Shown here: positions 1-6,443 of the stretch, piece by piece
How the letters are laid out: the number at the start of each line of letters is the position of its first letter
Position numbering within the stretch: the first letter of the stretch is position 1
Assembly: GCA_024636225.1 (NCBI GenBank)
Contig: JAGXHN010000023.1
Location: 1-16,949, forward strand
DNA: 16,949 bases
DNA from: Desulfuromonadaceae bacterium
Lineage (GTDB): Bacteria > Desulfobacterota > Desulfuromonadia > Desulfuromonadales > UBA2294
Reading direction: 5' to 3'
Notes under the pieces: generated by a model
Seen by the model: only the letters and a program-made list of their open reading frames with translations
The model's database searches: none
Told to the model about the DNA's origin: nothing
Program-made: the position numbers and the translations under genes

Positions 1-60
1 GCGGCCACTGTCGGAGCGGCCACTGTCGGAGCGGCCACTGTCGGAGCGGCCACTGTCGGT
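1..60. repeat. 15-bp tandem repeat, four units, coding for PTVAA
   Basis: The unit GCGGCCACTGTCGGA occurs at 1-15, 16-30 and 31-45 without change. A fourth copy at 46-60 differs only in its last base. The unit is a multiple of three and reads PTVAA on the minus strand, so copy number can change without a frameshift. The array touches the window edge and may continue to the left. Confidence 0.97.
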
Positions 61-1127
61 AACGGCGCGATAATTGGAACAGTTGGGGTGACAACGGGTA
101 CCGGCACGACAACAGGCACCGGAGTTGGCGTCGGCAGCTTCTGAACCGGAGTTGCATCGCCTTTGGGAAGGGGCATTACAGACGAAGAGGTGCCGGTCGA
201 GGTTGCACCGACCCCTGGAACAGTCGAGGTGTCAACACTGGAAGGGACCTGAATCAACGGGGTCAGCATTTTGAGCTTAAGGACCTTGACCGGTTCATTC
301 TTTAAATCCTCTGACAAATCCCGATTTTCAATTTCCTCCTCAAGCTTGTTCAGACTGTAAGAACCGATCCCCTGACAGGTTGAAAAACCGGCAAGCAGAC
401 GCAAATCAGGACTCTGATCGGTCAAACCGTAGCCGACCCCCAATGAAAAAGTGAGGTGAGGTGAGATGAAATACTGAAAGCCACCGGTTATCTCAGCAGA
501 TCGGTCTGTACCGCTGATTTTTTCAGCGAATGATTCAGCTTCAACGATCAAACGGAGGCGGTCCGTTGGAAAAAATTCAATACCGCCGCCAAAACCGACC
601 TGATCCTCATAATCGATACCGATCGGATCTTCGTTCTTGCGATAGGCTCCGTAGGCATGAATCCCGAAACGTTCATTTGCAACCGTGGCAATCATTCGCC
701 CCTGATAGTCAACCAGTCCGTCGAAAACAGGATCGATTGAAATCTGTCGTTGCAACTGTCCGTCGATGGCGACCTTGACCAATGATGAACGTTTGCCGAG
801 GAGACGAATCTTGGAACCAAGATTCACATAACCACGACCACTTGCGGTTTCCTTGTCGTTAAATAACAGATTGGGGTAAGAGCCGTAAAACTCCAGAAAG
901 GAGCCGAGGCCAAGAGTGATAGAGAACGGAAGAACGGTAGCGGAGGCCGCCTCACCATCCGAAACGTTCGCCCAGAGCCCGACGCATATATTCCCGGAAT
1001 CGAGTGTATCGGCTGTCGGTTGTGACAAGAGGCCGGTATCACCAAACTGAGTAGGAATAGACCATGCCGATAAAGGTAAAAGAAGCAGCAACCAGAACAG
1101 CGCAATCCCTCTGCATAGTTTAGTCAT
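1..1127 (-). CDS. Secreted outer-membrane-type protein with PTVAA repeats (partial, C-terminus off the left edge)
   Basis: The frame is open from the ATG at 1125-1127 to the window edge (375 codons), so the stop lies outside. The start follows an AGGG ribosome-binding site about 8 nt upstream; an in-frame ATG at 1134-1136 leaves less room for one. The N-terminus MTKLCRGIALFWLLLLLPLSAWS is a typical signal peptide in character (basic start, Leu-rich core, cleavage near AWS). The mature part begins with an FGDTGLLSQPTADTLDSG stretch, then about 230 residues of alternating polar and aromatic segments as in an outer-membrane beta-barrel. A charged helix (around KLEEEIENRD) and a Thr/Pro/Val-rich linker follow, ending in PTVAA repeats. 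The 'TGL..PTA' opening recalls YjbH-like or OmpA-family barrels of Geobacter relatives; that is a resemblance from memory. A Pro-rich linker after a barrel often leads to a peptidoglycan-binding domain, which could lie beyond the edge. Function is unknown. Confidence 0.8.
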   Translation of the reverse strand, partial: MTKLCRGIALFWLLLLLPLSAWSIPTQFGDTGLLSQPTADTLDSGNICVGLWANVSDGEAASATVLPFSITLGLGSFLEFYGSYPNLLFNDKETASGRGYVNLGSKIRLLGKRSSLVKVAIDGQLQRQISIDPVFDGLVDYQGRMIATVANERFGIHAYGAYRKNEDPIGIDYEDQVGFGGGIEFFPTDRLRLIVEAESFAEKISGTDRSAEITGGFQYFISPHLTFSLGVGYGLTDQSPDLRLLAGFSTCQGIGSYSLNKLEEEIENRDLSEDLKNEPVKVLKLKMLTPLIQVPSSVDTSTVPGVGATSTGTSSSVMPLPKGDATPVQKLPTPTPVPVVVPVPVVTPTVPIIAPLPTVAAPTVAAPTVAAPTVA

Positions 1128-1193
1128 ATCAGGCATCCCTGAAGATAAATAGTCTCCATCTGGAAACATCCTTTTCGCAATCGATAAAAGCAA

Positions 1194-1225
1194 TCAGCAT
1201 GACTGCTTACCCTGCCCCATGCTGA
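1194..1225 (-). other. 8-bp perfect inverted repeat in the leader of the left-edge gene
   Basis: On the minus strand TCAGCATG pairs exactly with CATGCTGA across a 16-nt G-rich loop. The hairpin lies 67-98 nt upstream of the ATG and is followed by TTGCTTTTAT. The neighbouring GCTGATTTCAGC (1221-1232) can fold on itself using the same TCAGC bases, so the two foldings exclude each other. It could be a leader regulatory element or a protein-binding palindrome; the sequence does not decide. Confidence 0.5.
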
Positions 1226-1258
1226 AATCAGCAAAAAAGAACAAAAGTAAATCGTCTG

Positions 1259-1287
1259 TAAATACCATTTCAACACAGGAAAATCAA
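1259..1287 (-). promoter_or_regulatory. Weak sigma-70-like promoter candidate for the left-edge gene
   Basis: On the minus strand TTGATT (1282-1287) and TATTTA (1259-1264) are separated by 17 nt. The -10 match is poor. If used, the transcript would carry a leader of about 125 nt containing the inverted repeat at 1194-1225. Confidence 0.3.
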
Positions 1288-1554
1288 CCGACTAACACAG
1301 TCTTTTAATATTCATCAGCCTGCCGAAGTTATTCGCCGCTGTAAAAAATCTCAACTGGAAAACAAGAAGGGTAATAGACCCGAAAATAACGCCAAACGAT
1401 AAAGCAACCTTCATACAGTAAACAAGTAACATGCCAAAAAAGGTGAGATTCAAGCAGATAAGAAAGATTGATGAACGTGACGGGAAGAATCAAGGTAAAA
1501 CGACACTTTCAGAAAACTTTATTGTGCAGCGACGATGACCAGTCGTAAAAACTC

Positions 1555-1590
1555 ACATAAAAACAACGGTATAATACAGGAGTGTAACCG
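1555..1590 (-). terminator. Weak terminator candidate after the IHF-like gene
   Basis: About 28 nt after the stop, the minus strand reads CGGT-TACA-CTCC-TGTA, then a 4-nt bulge and ACCG, followed by TTGTTTTTAT. The stem is short and bulged, so this is only a possibility. I see no better terminator between 1128 and 1617. Confidence 0.25.
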
Positions 1591-1617
1591 GCAAAAAACG
1601 GAATAAATCGATTCAAT

Positions 1618-1893
1618 TCAGTTGTCGACCAGTTCACGCAGCTGTTTGCCGACTTTGAAGAAAGGGAGTTTTTTAGGTTTTACGTGAATGATCTCACCGG
1701 TTTTTGGATTCCGTCCCATGTAGGACTTGTAATCCTTGACGACAAAGCTGCCAAAACCGCGAATCTCTATGCGTCCCCCATGAGCGAGGGTGTCCGCCAT
1801 GGTATCAAAAATGATGTTGACAATTTCTTCGGATTTTTTATAGGTCAAATCCCGGCTGCTTGCCAAGGCTTCGACTAATTCAGATTTATTCAT
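1618..1893 (-). CDS. ihfB: Integration host factor beta-like / HU-family DNA-bending protein
   Basis: The product is 91 residues, the normal size for HU/IHF. It shows the family signature GRIEIRGFGSF (40-50) leading into the DNA-binding arm with RNPKTGE (61-67), whose proline is the one that intercalates into bent DNA. The end KKLPFFKVGKQLRELV resembles the IHF-beta proteins of Geobacter more than E. coli HU. It should act as a dimer in the nucleoid, bending DNA for recombination, replication and sigma-54 or other regulated promoters. The ATG at 1891-1893 follows a strong AGGAGG 6 nt upstream. The gene appears to be transcribed alone from the promoter at 1943-1970. Whether it pairs with an alpha subunit or forms a homodimer cannot be told from this window. 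Confidence 0.93.
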   Translation of the reverse strand: MNKSELVEALASSRDLTYKKSEEIVNIIFDTMADTLAHGGRIEIRGFGSFVVKDYKSYMGRNPKTGEIIHVKPKKLPFFKVGKQLRELVDN

Positions 1894-1942
1894 CTTATCC
1901 TCCTGAATTAAACTGCGGATATGCAGTTGGACGGCTAAGGCA

Positions 1943-1970
1943 AATATACTTCTTAAACAGAGACTGTCAA
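1943..1970 (-). promoter_or_regulatory. Sigma-70 promoter of the IHF-like gene
   Basis: On the minus strand a perfect -35 TTGACA (1965-1970) and a -10 TATATT (1943-1948, five of six) are 16 nt apart. Transcription would start near 1936, giving a leader of about 43 nt before the ATG at 1893. Confidence 0.75.
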
Positions 1971-1987
1971 CCCGGTATTATATCAAT

Positions 1988-2554
1988 TTAAATAATAGTA
2001 AAAGGAGAGAGCGTCCAGATCACCTTGGCATCGTCGTCACCGATATTATCCCAACGGTGTGGAAGATGAGATTTAAACGAAAGGCTATCGCCAGCTCGCA
2101 GAATATGTGTCTCATTGGCAATTTCGATGCGAATCGTCCCCGAAAGAACATACATAAGTTCATCGCCAGGGTGGTACATATTGGCGGTACCGCTTGTCCC
2201 ACCTTTTTTTACAGTGCAAAAAAAGGCTGTAAACTGCGGGTCACGCAAACCGGATGTGAACGATTCTGTATGCATGTTGTCGAAATCGTCATAAACGGTT
2301 TGCGCTCTGGTTCCTGGAGATGAAAAAACGATTTCATGTGTCGTCTTGACCTCTTCGACAAAATAATTGATGCTTTTATCGAACACAAGAGCAATTTTCA
2401 TGAGAATTTCAACCGACGGGATCGTAAGTCCACGTTCAATTCGTGAAATCATATTCGAAGAGACACTCGATTTTTGTGCCAGATCATAGATCGTCAGATC
2501 AGAATTAAGTCGGATATCTTTAAGCTTTTTACCTATAATTTTTTTTACTTGCAT
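1988..2554 (-). CDS. XRE-family regulator with C-terminal cupin domain (second of a tandem pair)
   Basis: I place the start at the ATG at 2552-2554, preceded by AGGTGA at good spacing; this gives 188 residues, the same length as its upstream paralogue. A start at 2626 would only add 24 residues read through the end of that neighbour. Residues 6-65 form a Cro/C1-type helix-turn-helix (LTIYDLAQKSSVSSNMISRI). Residues 105-185 form a cupin_2 beta-barrel with YHPGDELMYVLSG and SLPHRW. This family usually binds a small ligand or metal in the cupin and represses or activates nearby operons. The gap to the upstream gene is 16 nt, so the two are probably co-transcribed. The ligand cannot be read from the sequence. 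Residues after the HTH differ strongly from the paralogue, suggesting a different signal. Confidence 0.88.
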   Translation of the reverse strand: MQVKKIIGKKLKDIRLNSDLTIYDLAQKSSVSSNMISRIERGLTIPSVEILMKIALVFDKSINYFVEEVKTTHEIVFSSPGTRAQTVYDDFDNMHTESFTSGLRDPQFTAFFCTVKKGGTSGTANMYHPGDELMYVLSGTIRIEIANETHILRAGDSLSFKSHLPHRWDNIGDDDAKVIWTLSPFTII

Positions 2555-2570
2555 CGATATCACCTGATGG

Positions 2571-3137
2571 TTACTGGACGACATTCGGAGCCGGGGCAAC
2601 AACCCACATAATAACGGATTGACCATCGTTAAGGTTTTGCCAGCGGTGTGGAAGAGAAGATTTAAAAGTCAGGGAATCACCCTCTTCGAGAATATATTCA
2701 TCATTTTCGACATAAAATAACATCCGCCCGGAGACTACCAATGCAAACTCTTCACCGGTATGCACCATCCCCCCTTCGCCACTGCTGCAATCTTTTTCGA
2801 TTGTATCGTAGAAAACGGCAAAGCCCGGGTCGCGCAGACCATGCGACAGGCTGATAATTTGATGTTTGTCCTCAAAAAAGAAGATCGGCTCCCCCTTCCC
2901 CTGTTTGGTCATCACGACGGTTGAACCTGTCGCAGCATCTTCCACAAAAAAATTAATACTCATACCGAAGGTGTTGGCAAGCTTCATAAGAATCTCAACA
3001 GACGGAATAGTCAAACCGCGTTCGATTCTCGAAATCATGTTAGAGGAAACCCGGGAAGATACCGCTAATTCCTGAATTGTCATGTCATTTTTAAGGCGTA
3101 TTGACTTAAGTTTTTTACCGACTATTTTCTTTACCAT
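2571..3137 (-). CDS. XRE-family regulator with C-terminal cupin domain (first of a tandem pair)
   Basis: The ATG at 3135-3137 is chosen because GGTGGGG lies just upstream and because the resulting MVKKIVGKKLKSIRL matches the paralogue's MQVKKIIGKKLKDIRL. The ATG at 3147-3149 would add four residues but has no ribosome-binding site. The 188-residue product has an N-terminal helix-turn-helix (about 5-64) and a cupin domain (about 105-185) with HTGEEFALVVSG, EEGDSLTFKS and SLPHRW. Twenty-three consecutive residues covering the recognition helix (VSSNMIS to VEILMK) are identical in both paralogues, so they probably bind the same operator. It is divergent from bioB and shares its control region with it. 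A link to biotin, fatty acid or amino-acid metabolism is inference from position only. Confidence 0.9.
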   Translation of the reverse strand: MVKKIVGKKLKSIRLKNDMTIQELAVSSRVSSNMISRIERGLTIPSVEILMKLANTFGMSINFFVEDAATGSTVVMTKQGKGEPIFFFEDKHQIISLSHGLRDPGFAVFYDTIEKDCSSGEGGMVHTGEEFALVVSGRMLFYVENDEYILEEGDSLTFKSSLPHRWQNLNDGQSVIMWVVAPAPNVVQ

Positions 3138-3169
3138 AGACCCCACCATTATTGTAAATGAAACACCTT

Positions 3170-3197
3170 TTTATCACTGTACCTTCTGTTTTGTCAA
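3170..3197 (-). promoter_or_regulatory. Alternative promoter candidate for the XRE-cupin pair
   Basis: On the minus strand a perfect TTGACA (3192-3197) and GATAAA (3170-3175) are 16 nt apart. The -10 is poorer than that of the promoter at 3233-3260, but this site lies outside the BirA operator, so it could give biotin-independent expression. Confidence 0.35.
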
Positions 3198-3224
3198 TAT
3201 CCATAAAAGGAATATATTTCATTA

Positions 3225-3265
3225 AGTGGTTGTTTATATAATCTACAAAAGGATTGTCAACCACT
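3225..3265. promoter_or_regulatory. Second inverted repeat (AGTGGTTG ... CAACCACT) overlapping the BirA operator
   Basis: AGTGGTTG at 3225-3232 is the exact reverse complement of CAACCACT at 3258-3265, across 25 nt that contain the leftward -10 box. The right arm uses the same bases as the left half of the BirA site. It could be an operator of the XRE-cupin proteins or a third partial BirA half-site. Only the repeat itself is certain. Confidence 0.45.
3233..3260 (-). promoter_or_regulatory. Leftward sigma-70 promoter of the XRE-cupin pair
   Basis: On the minus strand TTGACA (3255-3260) lies 16 nt from TATAAA (3233-3238). The -35 box is part of the left half of the BirA palindrome. The predicted leader to the ATG at 3137 is about 90 nt. 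Confidence 0.6.
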
Positions 3266-3285
3266 AACGATCCAATGGTTGACAG
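3254..3285. promoter_or_regulatory. BirA (biotin repressor) operator
   Basis: TTGTCAACC (3254-3262) and GGTTGACAG (3277-3285) form a dyad separated by 14 nt. This matches the known bacterial BirA box, of the form TTGTAAACC-N14/15-GGTTTACAA, directly upstream of a biotin operon. The right half contains the -35 box of the bio promoter and the left half, on the other strand, that of the leftward promoter. Dimeric BirA loaded with biotinyl-AMP is expected to bind here when biotin is plentiful. Confidence 0.88.
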
Positions 3286-3306
3286 TTCTCTTAAAAACAT
3301 TATAAT
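3279..3306 (+). promoter_or_regulatory. Promoter of the bioBDA operon
   Basis: A perfect -35 TTGACA (3279-3284) and a perfect -10 TATAAT (3301-3306) are 16 nt apart. Transcription would begin near 3313, leaving a leader of roughly 25 nt that carries the AAGGAG site of bioB. Such a strong promoter fits control by repression through the BirA dyad. Confidence 0.88.
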
Positions 3307-3336
3307 CACATAAAAATTTTAATAAGGAGCATCTGA

Positions 3337-4320
3337 ATGAATCACTGGACAGAGACACTGGTCGAGCGCGTAATGACCGGATATCGAATCACAAACAATG
3401 AAGCTCAAACAATTCTGCAAGCGACAGGTTCCGAACTCAGTTATCTGTTTGCCGGTGCACATAAGCTCCGGGAACAATTTCGGCAAAACAACATCGGCCT
3501 TTGTTCGATTATTAATGCCAAATCAGGTCGATGTGCCGAAAATTGCGCTTTTTGCGCACAATCGACCCATGCCGACACCAATACACCGGTCTATCCGCTT
3601 AAATCCAAAGACGAGATTGTTGCTGGTGCCAGACAGGCCGACGCCGGGAGCGGAGACTGTTTCGGGATTGTCACCAGCGGCACCCGCGTCGCAAAAGGGC
3701 CAGAGCTCGATACGATTCTTGAGGCTTTGGCCGAGATTCGATCGACGACAAACATAAAGCCTTCGGCTTCACTCGGTATGCTCGATCAAGAGACAGCAGA
3801 AGCTCTGGCACAGGCCGGCTGCAATACCTACCACCACAATCTCGAGACCGCACGGTCATTCTTCCCCGCAATCTGCACGACGCATGATTACGATGAAGAT
3901 GTTGAGACCGTTCGCATCGCTAAAGCGGCGGGCATGCGCGTCTGCTGCGGCGGCATCTTCGGCCTCGGTGAATCTTTCGAACAGCGGATCGAGCTGGCTG
4001 AGACGCTGCGTGAACTCGATGTTGACTCGATCCCGATCAATTTCCTCAATCCAGTGCAAGGGACGAGACTGGAAGGTCAGTCAGATCTCACGCCGATGGA
4101 TTGCCTGAGGATTGTGGCGATGATGCGTTACATTCTCCCCGCGAAGCACATCACCGTCTGCGGTGGTCGTGAAACCAACCTCAGAGAGTTTCAATCATGG
4201 ATTTTCATGGCCGGTGCCGACGGCATGATGATCGGGAACTACCTTACCACCAGCGGACGGGATGAGCAGATCGATCTACAGATGCTCAAGGATGCAGAGG
4301 TGCAAATTGAAGCCTGCTGA
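3337..4320 (+). CDS. bioB: Biotin synthase
   Basis: BioB is a radical-SAM enzyme that inserts sulfur into dethiobiotin to make biotin. The 327-residue length is normal. The radical-SAM cluster motif CAENCAFC places the three [4Fe-4S] ligands at C66, C70 and C73. Further family signatures are YHHNLET, CCGGIFGLGE (holding a cysteine ligand of the [2Fe-2S] sulfur-donor cluster), IPINFLNPVQGTRLEG and VCGGRE. The end MIGNYLTTSGR is also typical. The ATG follows AAGGAG 8 nt upstream. The gene is first in an operon with bioD and bioA, under the promoter and BirA operator just upstream. The enzyme acts in the cytoplasm and needs iron-sulfur repair and flavodoxin- or ferredoxin-type electrons. Confidence 0.98.
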   Translation: MNHWTETLVERVMTGYRITNNEAQTILQATGSELSYLFAGAHKLREQFRQNNIGLCSIINAKSGRCAENCAFCAQSTHADTNTPVYPLKSKDEIVAGARQADAGSGDCFGIVTSGTRVAKGPELDTILEALAEIRSTTNIKPSASLGMLDQETAEALAQAGCNTYHHNLETARSFFPAICTTHDYDEDVETVRIAKAAGMRVCCGGIFGLGESFEQRIELAETLRELDVDSIPINFLNPVQGTRLEGQSDLTPMDCLRIVAMMRYILPAKHITVCGGRETNLREFQSWIFMAGADGMMIGNYLTTSGRDEQIDLQMLKDAEVQIEAC

Positions 4321-5053
4321 TCTTTGCAACGCTCTGTTTATATCCGGCACCGACACCGGAGTCGGAAAAACTTTCATTGCCGCGGCCCTCGCTCGCCTTT
4401 TGACCCGCAAGGGCGTTCGTGTCGGGGTCATGAAGCCGGTCGAAAGCGGCGTGAATGATATTGCGCAGCTCGGTGCCGATGCAAATCTGCTCTGTTGGGC
4501 TGCCGTCAATGATCAACCGGCCGAGCTGGTTTCTCCGTACAGACTGAAAAATCCCGTCGCCCCGGCGGTTGCTGCGAGTCATGAAGGGGTCAAAATTGTT
4601 CCGTCCGTGATCAAGGATGCATTCGACACCCTCTGTGCCAGCCATGATTTTGTCATTGTTGAGGGTGCCGGTGGATTGATGACTCCGATCGCCGGTGGTT
4701 TCCTGATGGCAGACCTGATCAATCTGCTCCAGATCCAGACCCTGTTTGTCTGTCGTCCGGATCTCGGCACCATCAACCACACCATGCTCTCGCTTTTTGC
4801 TGCGCAACAACTCAATATCAGCACCGCAGGTTATATTATAAACGGGATGCCAAAGCACCCTGACATGGCACAAGAGAGAGCGCCACATTCCCTTGCCTCA
4901 CTTGCGACAGCCGAACTCCTCGGCGTAACCCCTTATCTCCCAGTAACGGATCGGCATCAGGCGGTGGACCAGTTAGCCGATGCGATGGCCGCCATGCCGA
5001 CCTGCAAAAAGCTTTTAACCTTGATCGGCCTGGCCGATCTGGCCGGGGAGTAG
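4307..5053 (+). CDS. bioD: Dethiobiotin synthetase
   Basis: BioD closes the ureido ring of 7,8-diaminopelargonate with CO2 and ATP to give dethiobiotin. From a TTG start at 4307 the product is 248 residues. This start follows GAGG six nt upstream and overlaps the end of bioB by 14 nt, suggesting translational coupling. An ATG at 4292 is in frame but has no well-spaced ribosome-binding site and would add only five residues. The P-loop GTDTGVGKT is at 14-22, the substrate loop KPVESG at 43-48, and the VEGAGGLMTPI motif follows near residue 117. All are diagnostic of the family. The gene order bioB-bioD-bioA places the three terminal steps on one transcript. Confidence 0.95.
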   Translation: MKPADLCNALFISGTDTGVGKTFIAAALARLLTRKGVRVGVMKPVESGVNDIAQLGADANLLCWAAVNDQPAELVSPYRLKNPVAPAVAASHEGVKIVPSVIKDAFDTLCASHDFVIVEGAGGLMTPIAGGFLMADLINLLQIQTLFVCRPDLGTINHTMLSLFAAQQLNISTAGYIINGMPKHPDMAQERAPHSLASLATAELLGVTPYLPVTDRHQAVDQLADAMAAMPTCKKLLTLIGLADLAGE

Positions 5054-5055
5054 CG

Positions 5056-6405
5056 ATGGAGACCAGCAGACTGATCGCTCTCGACAAGGAGTTTATCTGG
5101 CACCCCTGTACCCAGCAGAAAGATCTGGAGACCCTGCCACCGATTCCGATTACCCATGGCGAAGGGGTCTATCTGTTTGATACTGACGGCAAGAGTTACA
5201 TTGACGGCGTTTCATCCTGGTGGGTCAATCTGCTTGGCCACGGCAACAAGAGACTGAACAAGGCGTTATCCGATCAGGCCAACAAGATTGCTCACCATAT
5301 CTTTGCCGGCATGACCCATGAACCGGCCATCACTCTGGCCCAGCGTCTTTGCCAACTTGCTCCCGGCAATATGTCGAAAGTCTTCTTCACCGACAATGGC
5401 TCCTCTGCGGTCGAAGCGGCGATGAAAATGAGTTTTCAGTATTGGCAACAGTCCGGTTATCCCGATAAAACCCGTTTTGTATCATTAACTGATGCCTATC
5501 ACGGCGAAACCCTCGGGGCCCTCTCCGTAAGCGGCTGCGAACTGTATCGAAACATCTACAAACCGATTCTTCTCGACGGTTACCAGGCACAGGGGCCGGA
5601 CTGCTACCGTTGTCCATATGGGCAACATCGGGACAGTTGTGGTCAGGACTGTTTTGTCGAACTCGAAAAAGTCGTTACGGAAAATTCCGGACAGATCGCA
5701 GCGGTCATTGTTGAACCACTCGTTCAGGGGGCCGCCGGAATGCGTATTTATCCCCCAGGCTACCTGAAAAAATTACGTCAGCTCTGTGACAGCTGCAACG
5801 TCCACTATATCGCTGATGAGATCGCCGTCGGTTTTGGCCGCACAGGTCGGATGTTTGCCAATGAACACGCAGATGTCGCTCCCGACCTCCTCTGTCTGTC
5901 AAAAGGGATCACCGGCGGGTATATGCCGTTAGCTGTTGTTTTGACCCACGATGAGATCTATCAGGCCTTCTACGACGATTACGATTCTCTCAAGGCTTTT
6001 CTGCACTCGCACTCTTACTCCGGCAACCCCCTCGCCTGCGCTCTGGCGGTCGAAGTGTTAAACATTTTCGATGACGAACAGATTCTCGAATCGATTCAAC
6101 CCAAAATCGATCTCCTCAAAGATGCAAAATCGACATTTGAACAACATCCGCATATCGGCGAGATGCGGCAGTGCGGCATGATTGCCGCGCTGGAAATGGT
6201 GCAGGAGAAAAGAGACAAAACCCCCTACCCCTGGCAGCAGCGCCGCGGGTTTGAAGTCTACAAACATGCCCTTTCGCTCGGAGCGCTGCTGCGCCCACTC
6301 GGCAATGTCGTCTACTTCATGCCACCTTTAACAATCGAACCGCAGCAGTTGGAGCAGCTGCTCGATATCGCGATGGCGTCGATTAATCACGTCACTTGCG
6401 AATAA
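5056..6405 (+). CDS. bioA: 7,8-diaminopelargonate (DAPA) aminotransferase
   Basis: BioA is a PLP-dependent class III aminotransferase that converts 7-keto-8-aminopelargonate (KAPA) to DAPA; the usual amino donor is S-adenosylmethionine. The 449 residues fit the family. Visible marks are FIWHPCTQ near the start, the tandem tryptophans of GVSSWWVNLLGHG (W55, W56), FFTDNGSSAVEAA, AYHGETLGA, the cofactor-binding aspartate in IADEIAVGFGRTG (D254) and the Schiff-base lysine in CLSKGITGGYMPLA (K283). A Cys-rich insert, CYRCPYGQHRDSCGQDC (183-199), resembles BioA proteins of the Bacillus type, which may use lysine as donor; this is an inference. A GGGGAG site sits upstream of the ATG, and the gap to bioD is 2 nt. 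No bioF follows, so KAPA must be made by genes elsewhere. Confidence 0.96.
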   Translation: METSRLIALDKEFIWHPCTQQKDLETLPPIPITHGEGVYLFDTDGKSYIDGVSSWWVNLLGHGNKRLNKALSDQANKIAHHIFAGMTHEPAITLAQRLCQLAPGNMSKVFFTDNGSSAVEAAMKMSFQYWQQSGYPDKTRFVSLTDAYHGETLGALSVSGCELYRNIYKPILLDGYQAQGPDCYRCPYGQHRDSCGQDCFVELEKVVTENSGQIAAVIVEPLVQGAAGMRIYPPGYLKKLRQLCDSCNVHYIADEIAVGFGRTGRMFANEHADVAPDLLCLSKGITGGYMPLAVVLTHDEIYQAFYDDYDSLKAFLHSHSYSGNPLACALAVEVLNIFDDEQILESIQPKIDLLKDAKSTFEQHPHIGEMRQCGMIAALEMVQEKRDKTPYPWQQRRGFEVYKHALSLGALLRPLGNVVYFMPPLTIEPQQLEQLLDIAMASINHVTCE

Positions 6406-6443
6406 TGCTTTTACCAAAATGAAATCAGAGATATAGTTCGCAG

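Larger units (their letters stand above)
1128..1617. other. Long intergenic stretch (leader of the left-edge gene, tail of the IHF-like gene)
   Basis: These 490 bases lie between two minus-strand genes and hold no convincing gene. They are AT-rich. The only open frames are 35 to 41 codons long and lack ribosome-binding sites (see rejected items). What can be seen is an 8-bp inverted repeat at 1194-1225, a weak promoter candidate at 1259-1287 and a weak hairpin with a T-rich tail at 1555-1590. I see no riboswitch or small RNA that I can name. Confidence 0.7.

Noticed and set aside
1..60. CRISPR-like array at the left edge.
   Set aside because: The units are only 15 bp, directly adjacent with no spacers, and lie in frame inside a gene.
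824..1105. 93-codon frame on the minus strand with a Cys-rich start.
   Set aside because: It lies wholly inside the left-edge outer-membrane-type gene in another frame. The true frame has a signal peptide and continues open to the edge.
1128..1260. Cyclic di-GMP (GEMM) riboswitch in the leader of the left-edge gene, considered because such riboswitches are common in Geobacter relatives.
   Set aside because: The conserved core bases of that class are not visible; only a simple inverted repeat is present.
1292..1414. Minus-strand frame of 40 codons with a hydrophobic stretch (MKVALSFGVIFGS...).
   Set aside because: It has no ribosome-binding site, and the hydrophobic look is expected from T-rich DNA. 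It could be a real small membrane protein, but nothing in the window supports it.
1431..1538. Plus-strand frame of 35 codons, highly charged (MPKKVRFKQIRKID...).
   Set aside because: There is no ribosome-binding site or clear promoter, and it resembles no family that I can name. Short open frames of this size are expected by chance.
1570..1575. Perfect TATAAT on the plus strand downstream of the IHF-like gene.
   Set aside because: No -35 box is found at the right distance and no plus-strand gene follows.
2555..2626. Upstream start giving 24 extra residues on the second XRE-cupin protein.
   Set aside because: It overlaps the coding end of the first paralogue. The ATG at 2554 has a good ribosome-binding site and aligns exactly with the paralogue.
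3115..3309. 64-codon minus-strand frame across the bio control region.
   Set aside because: It covers both promoters and the BirA operator, lacks a ribosome-binding site and overlaps the start of the XRE-cupin gene in another frame.
4286..4888. 200-codon frame on the strand opposite bioD.
   Set aside because: It is antisense to a strongly supported bioD and shows no domain of its own.
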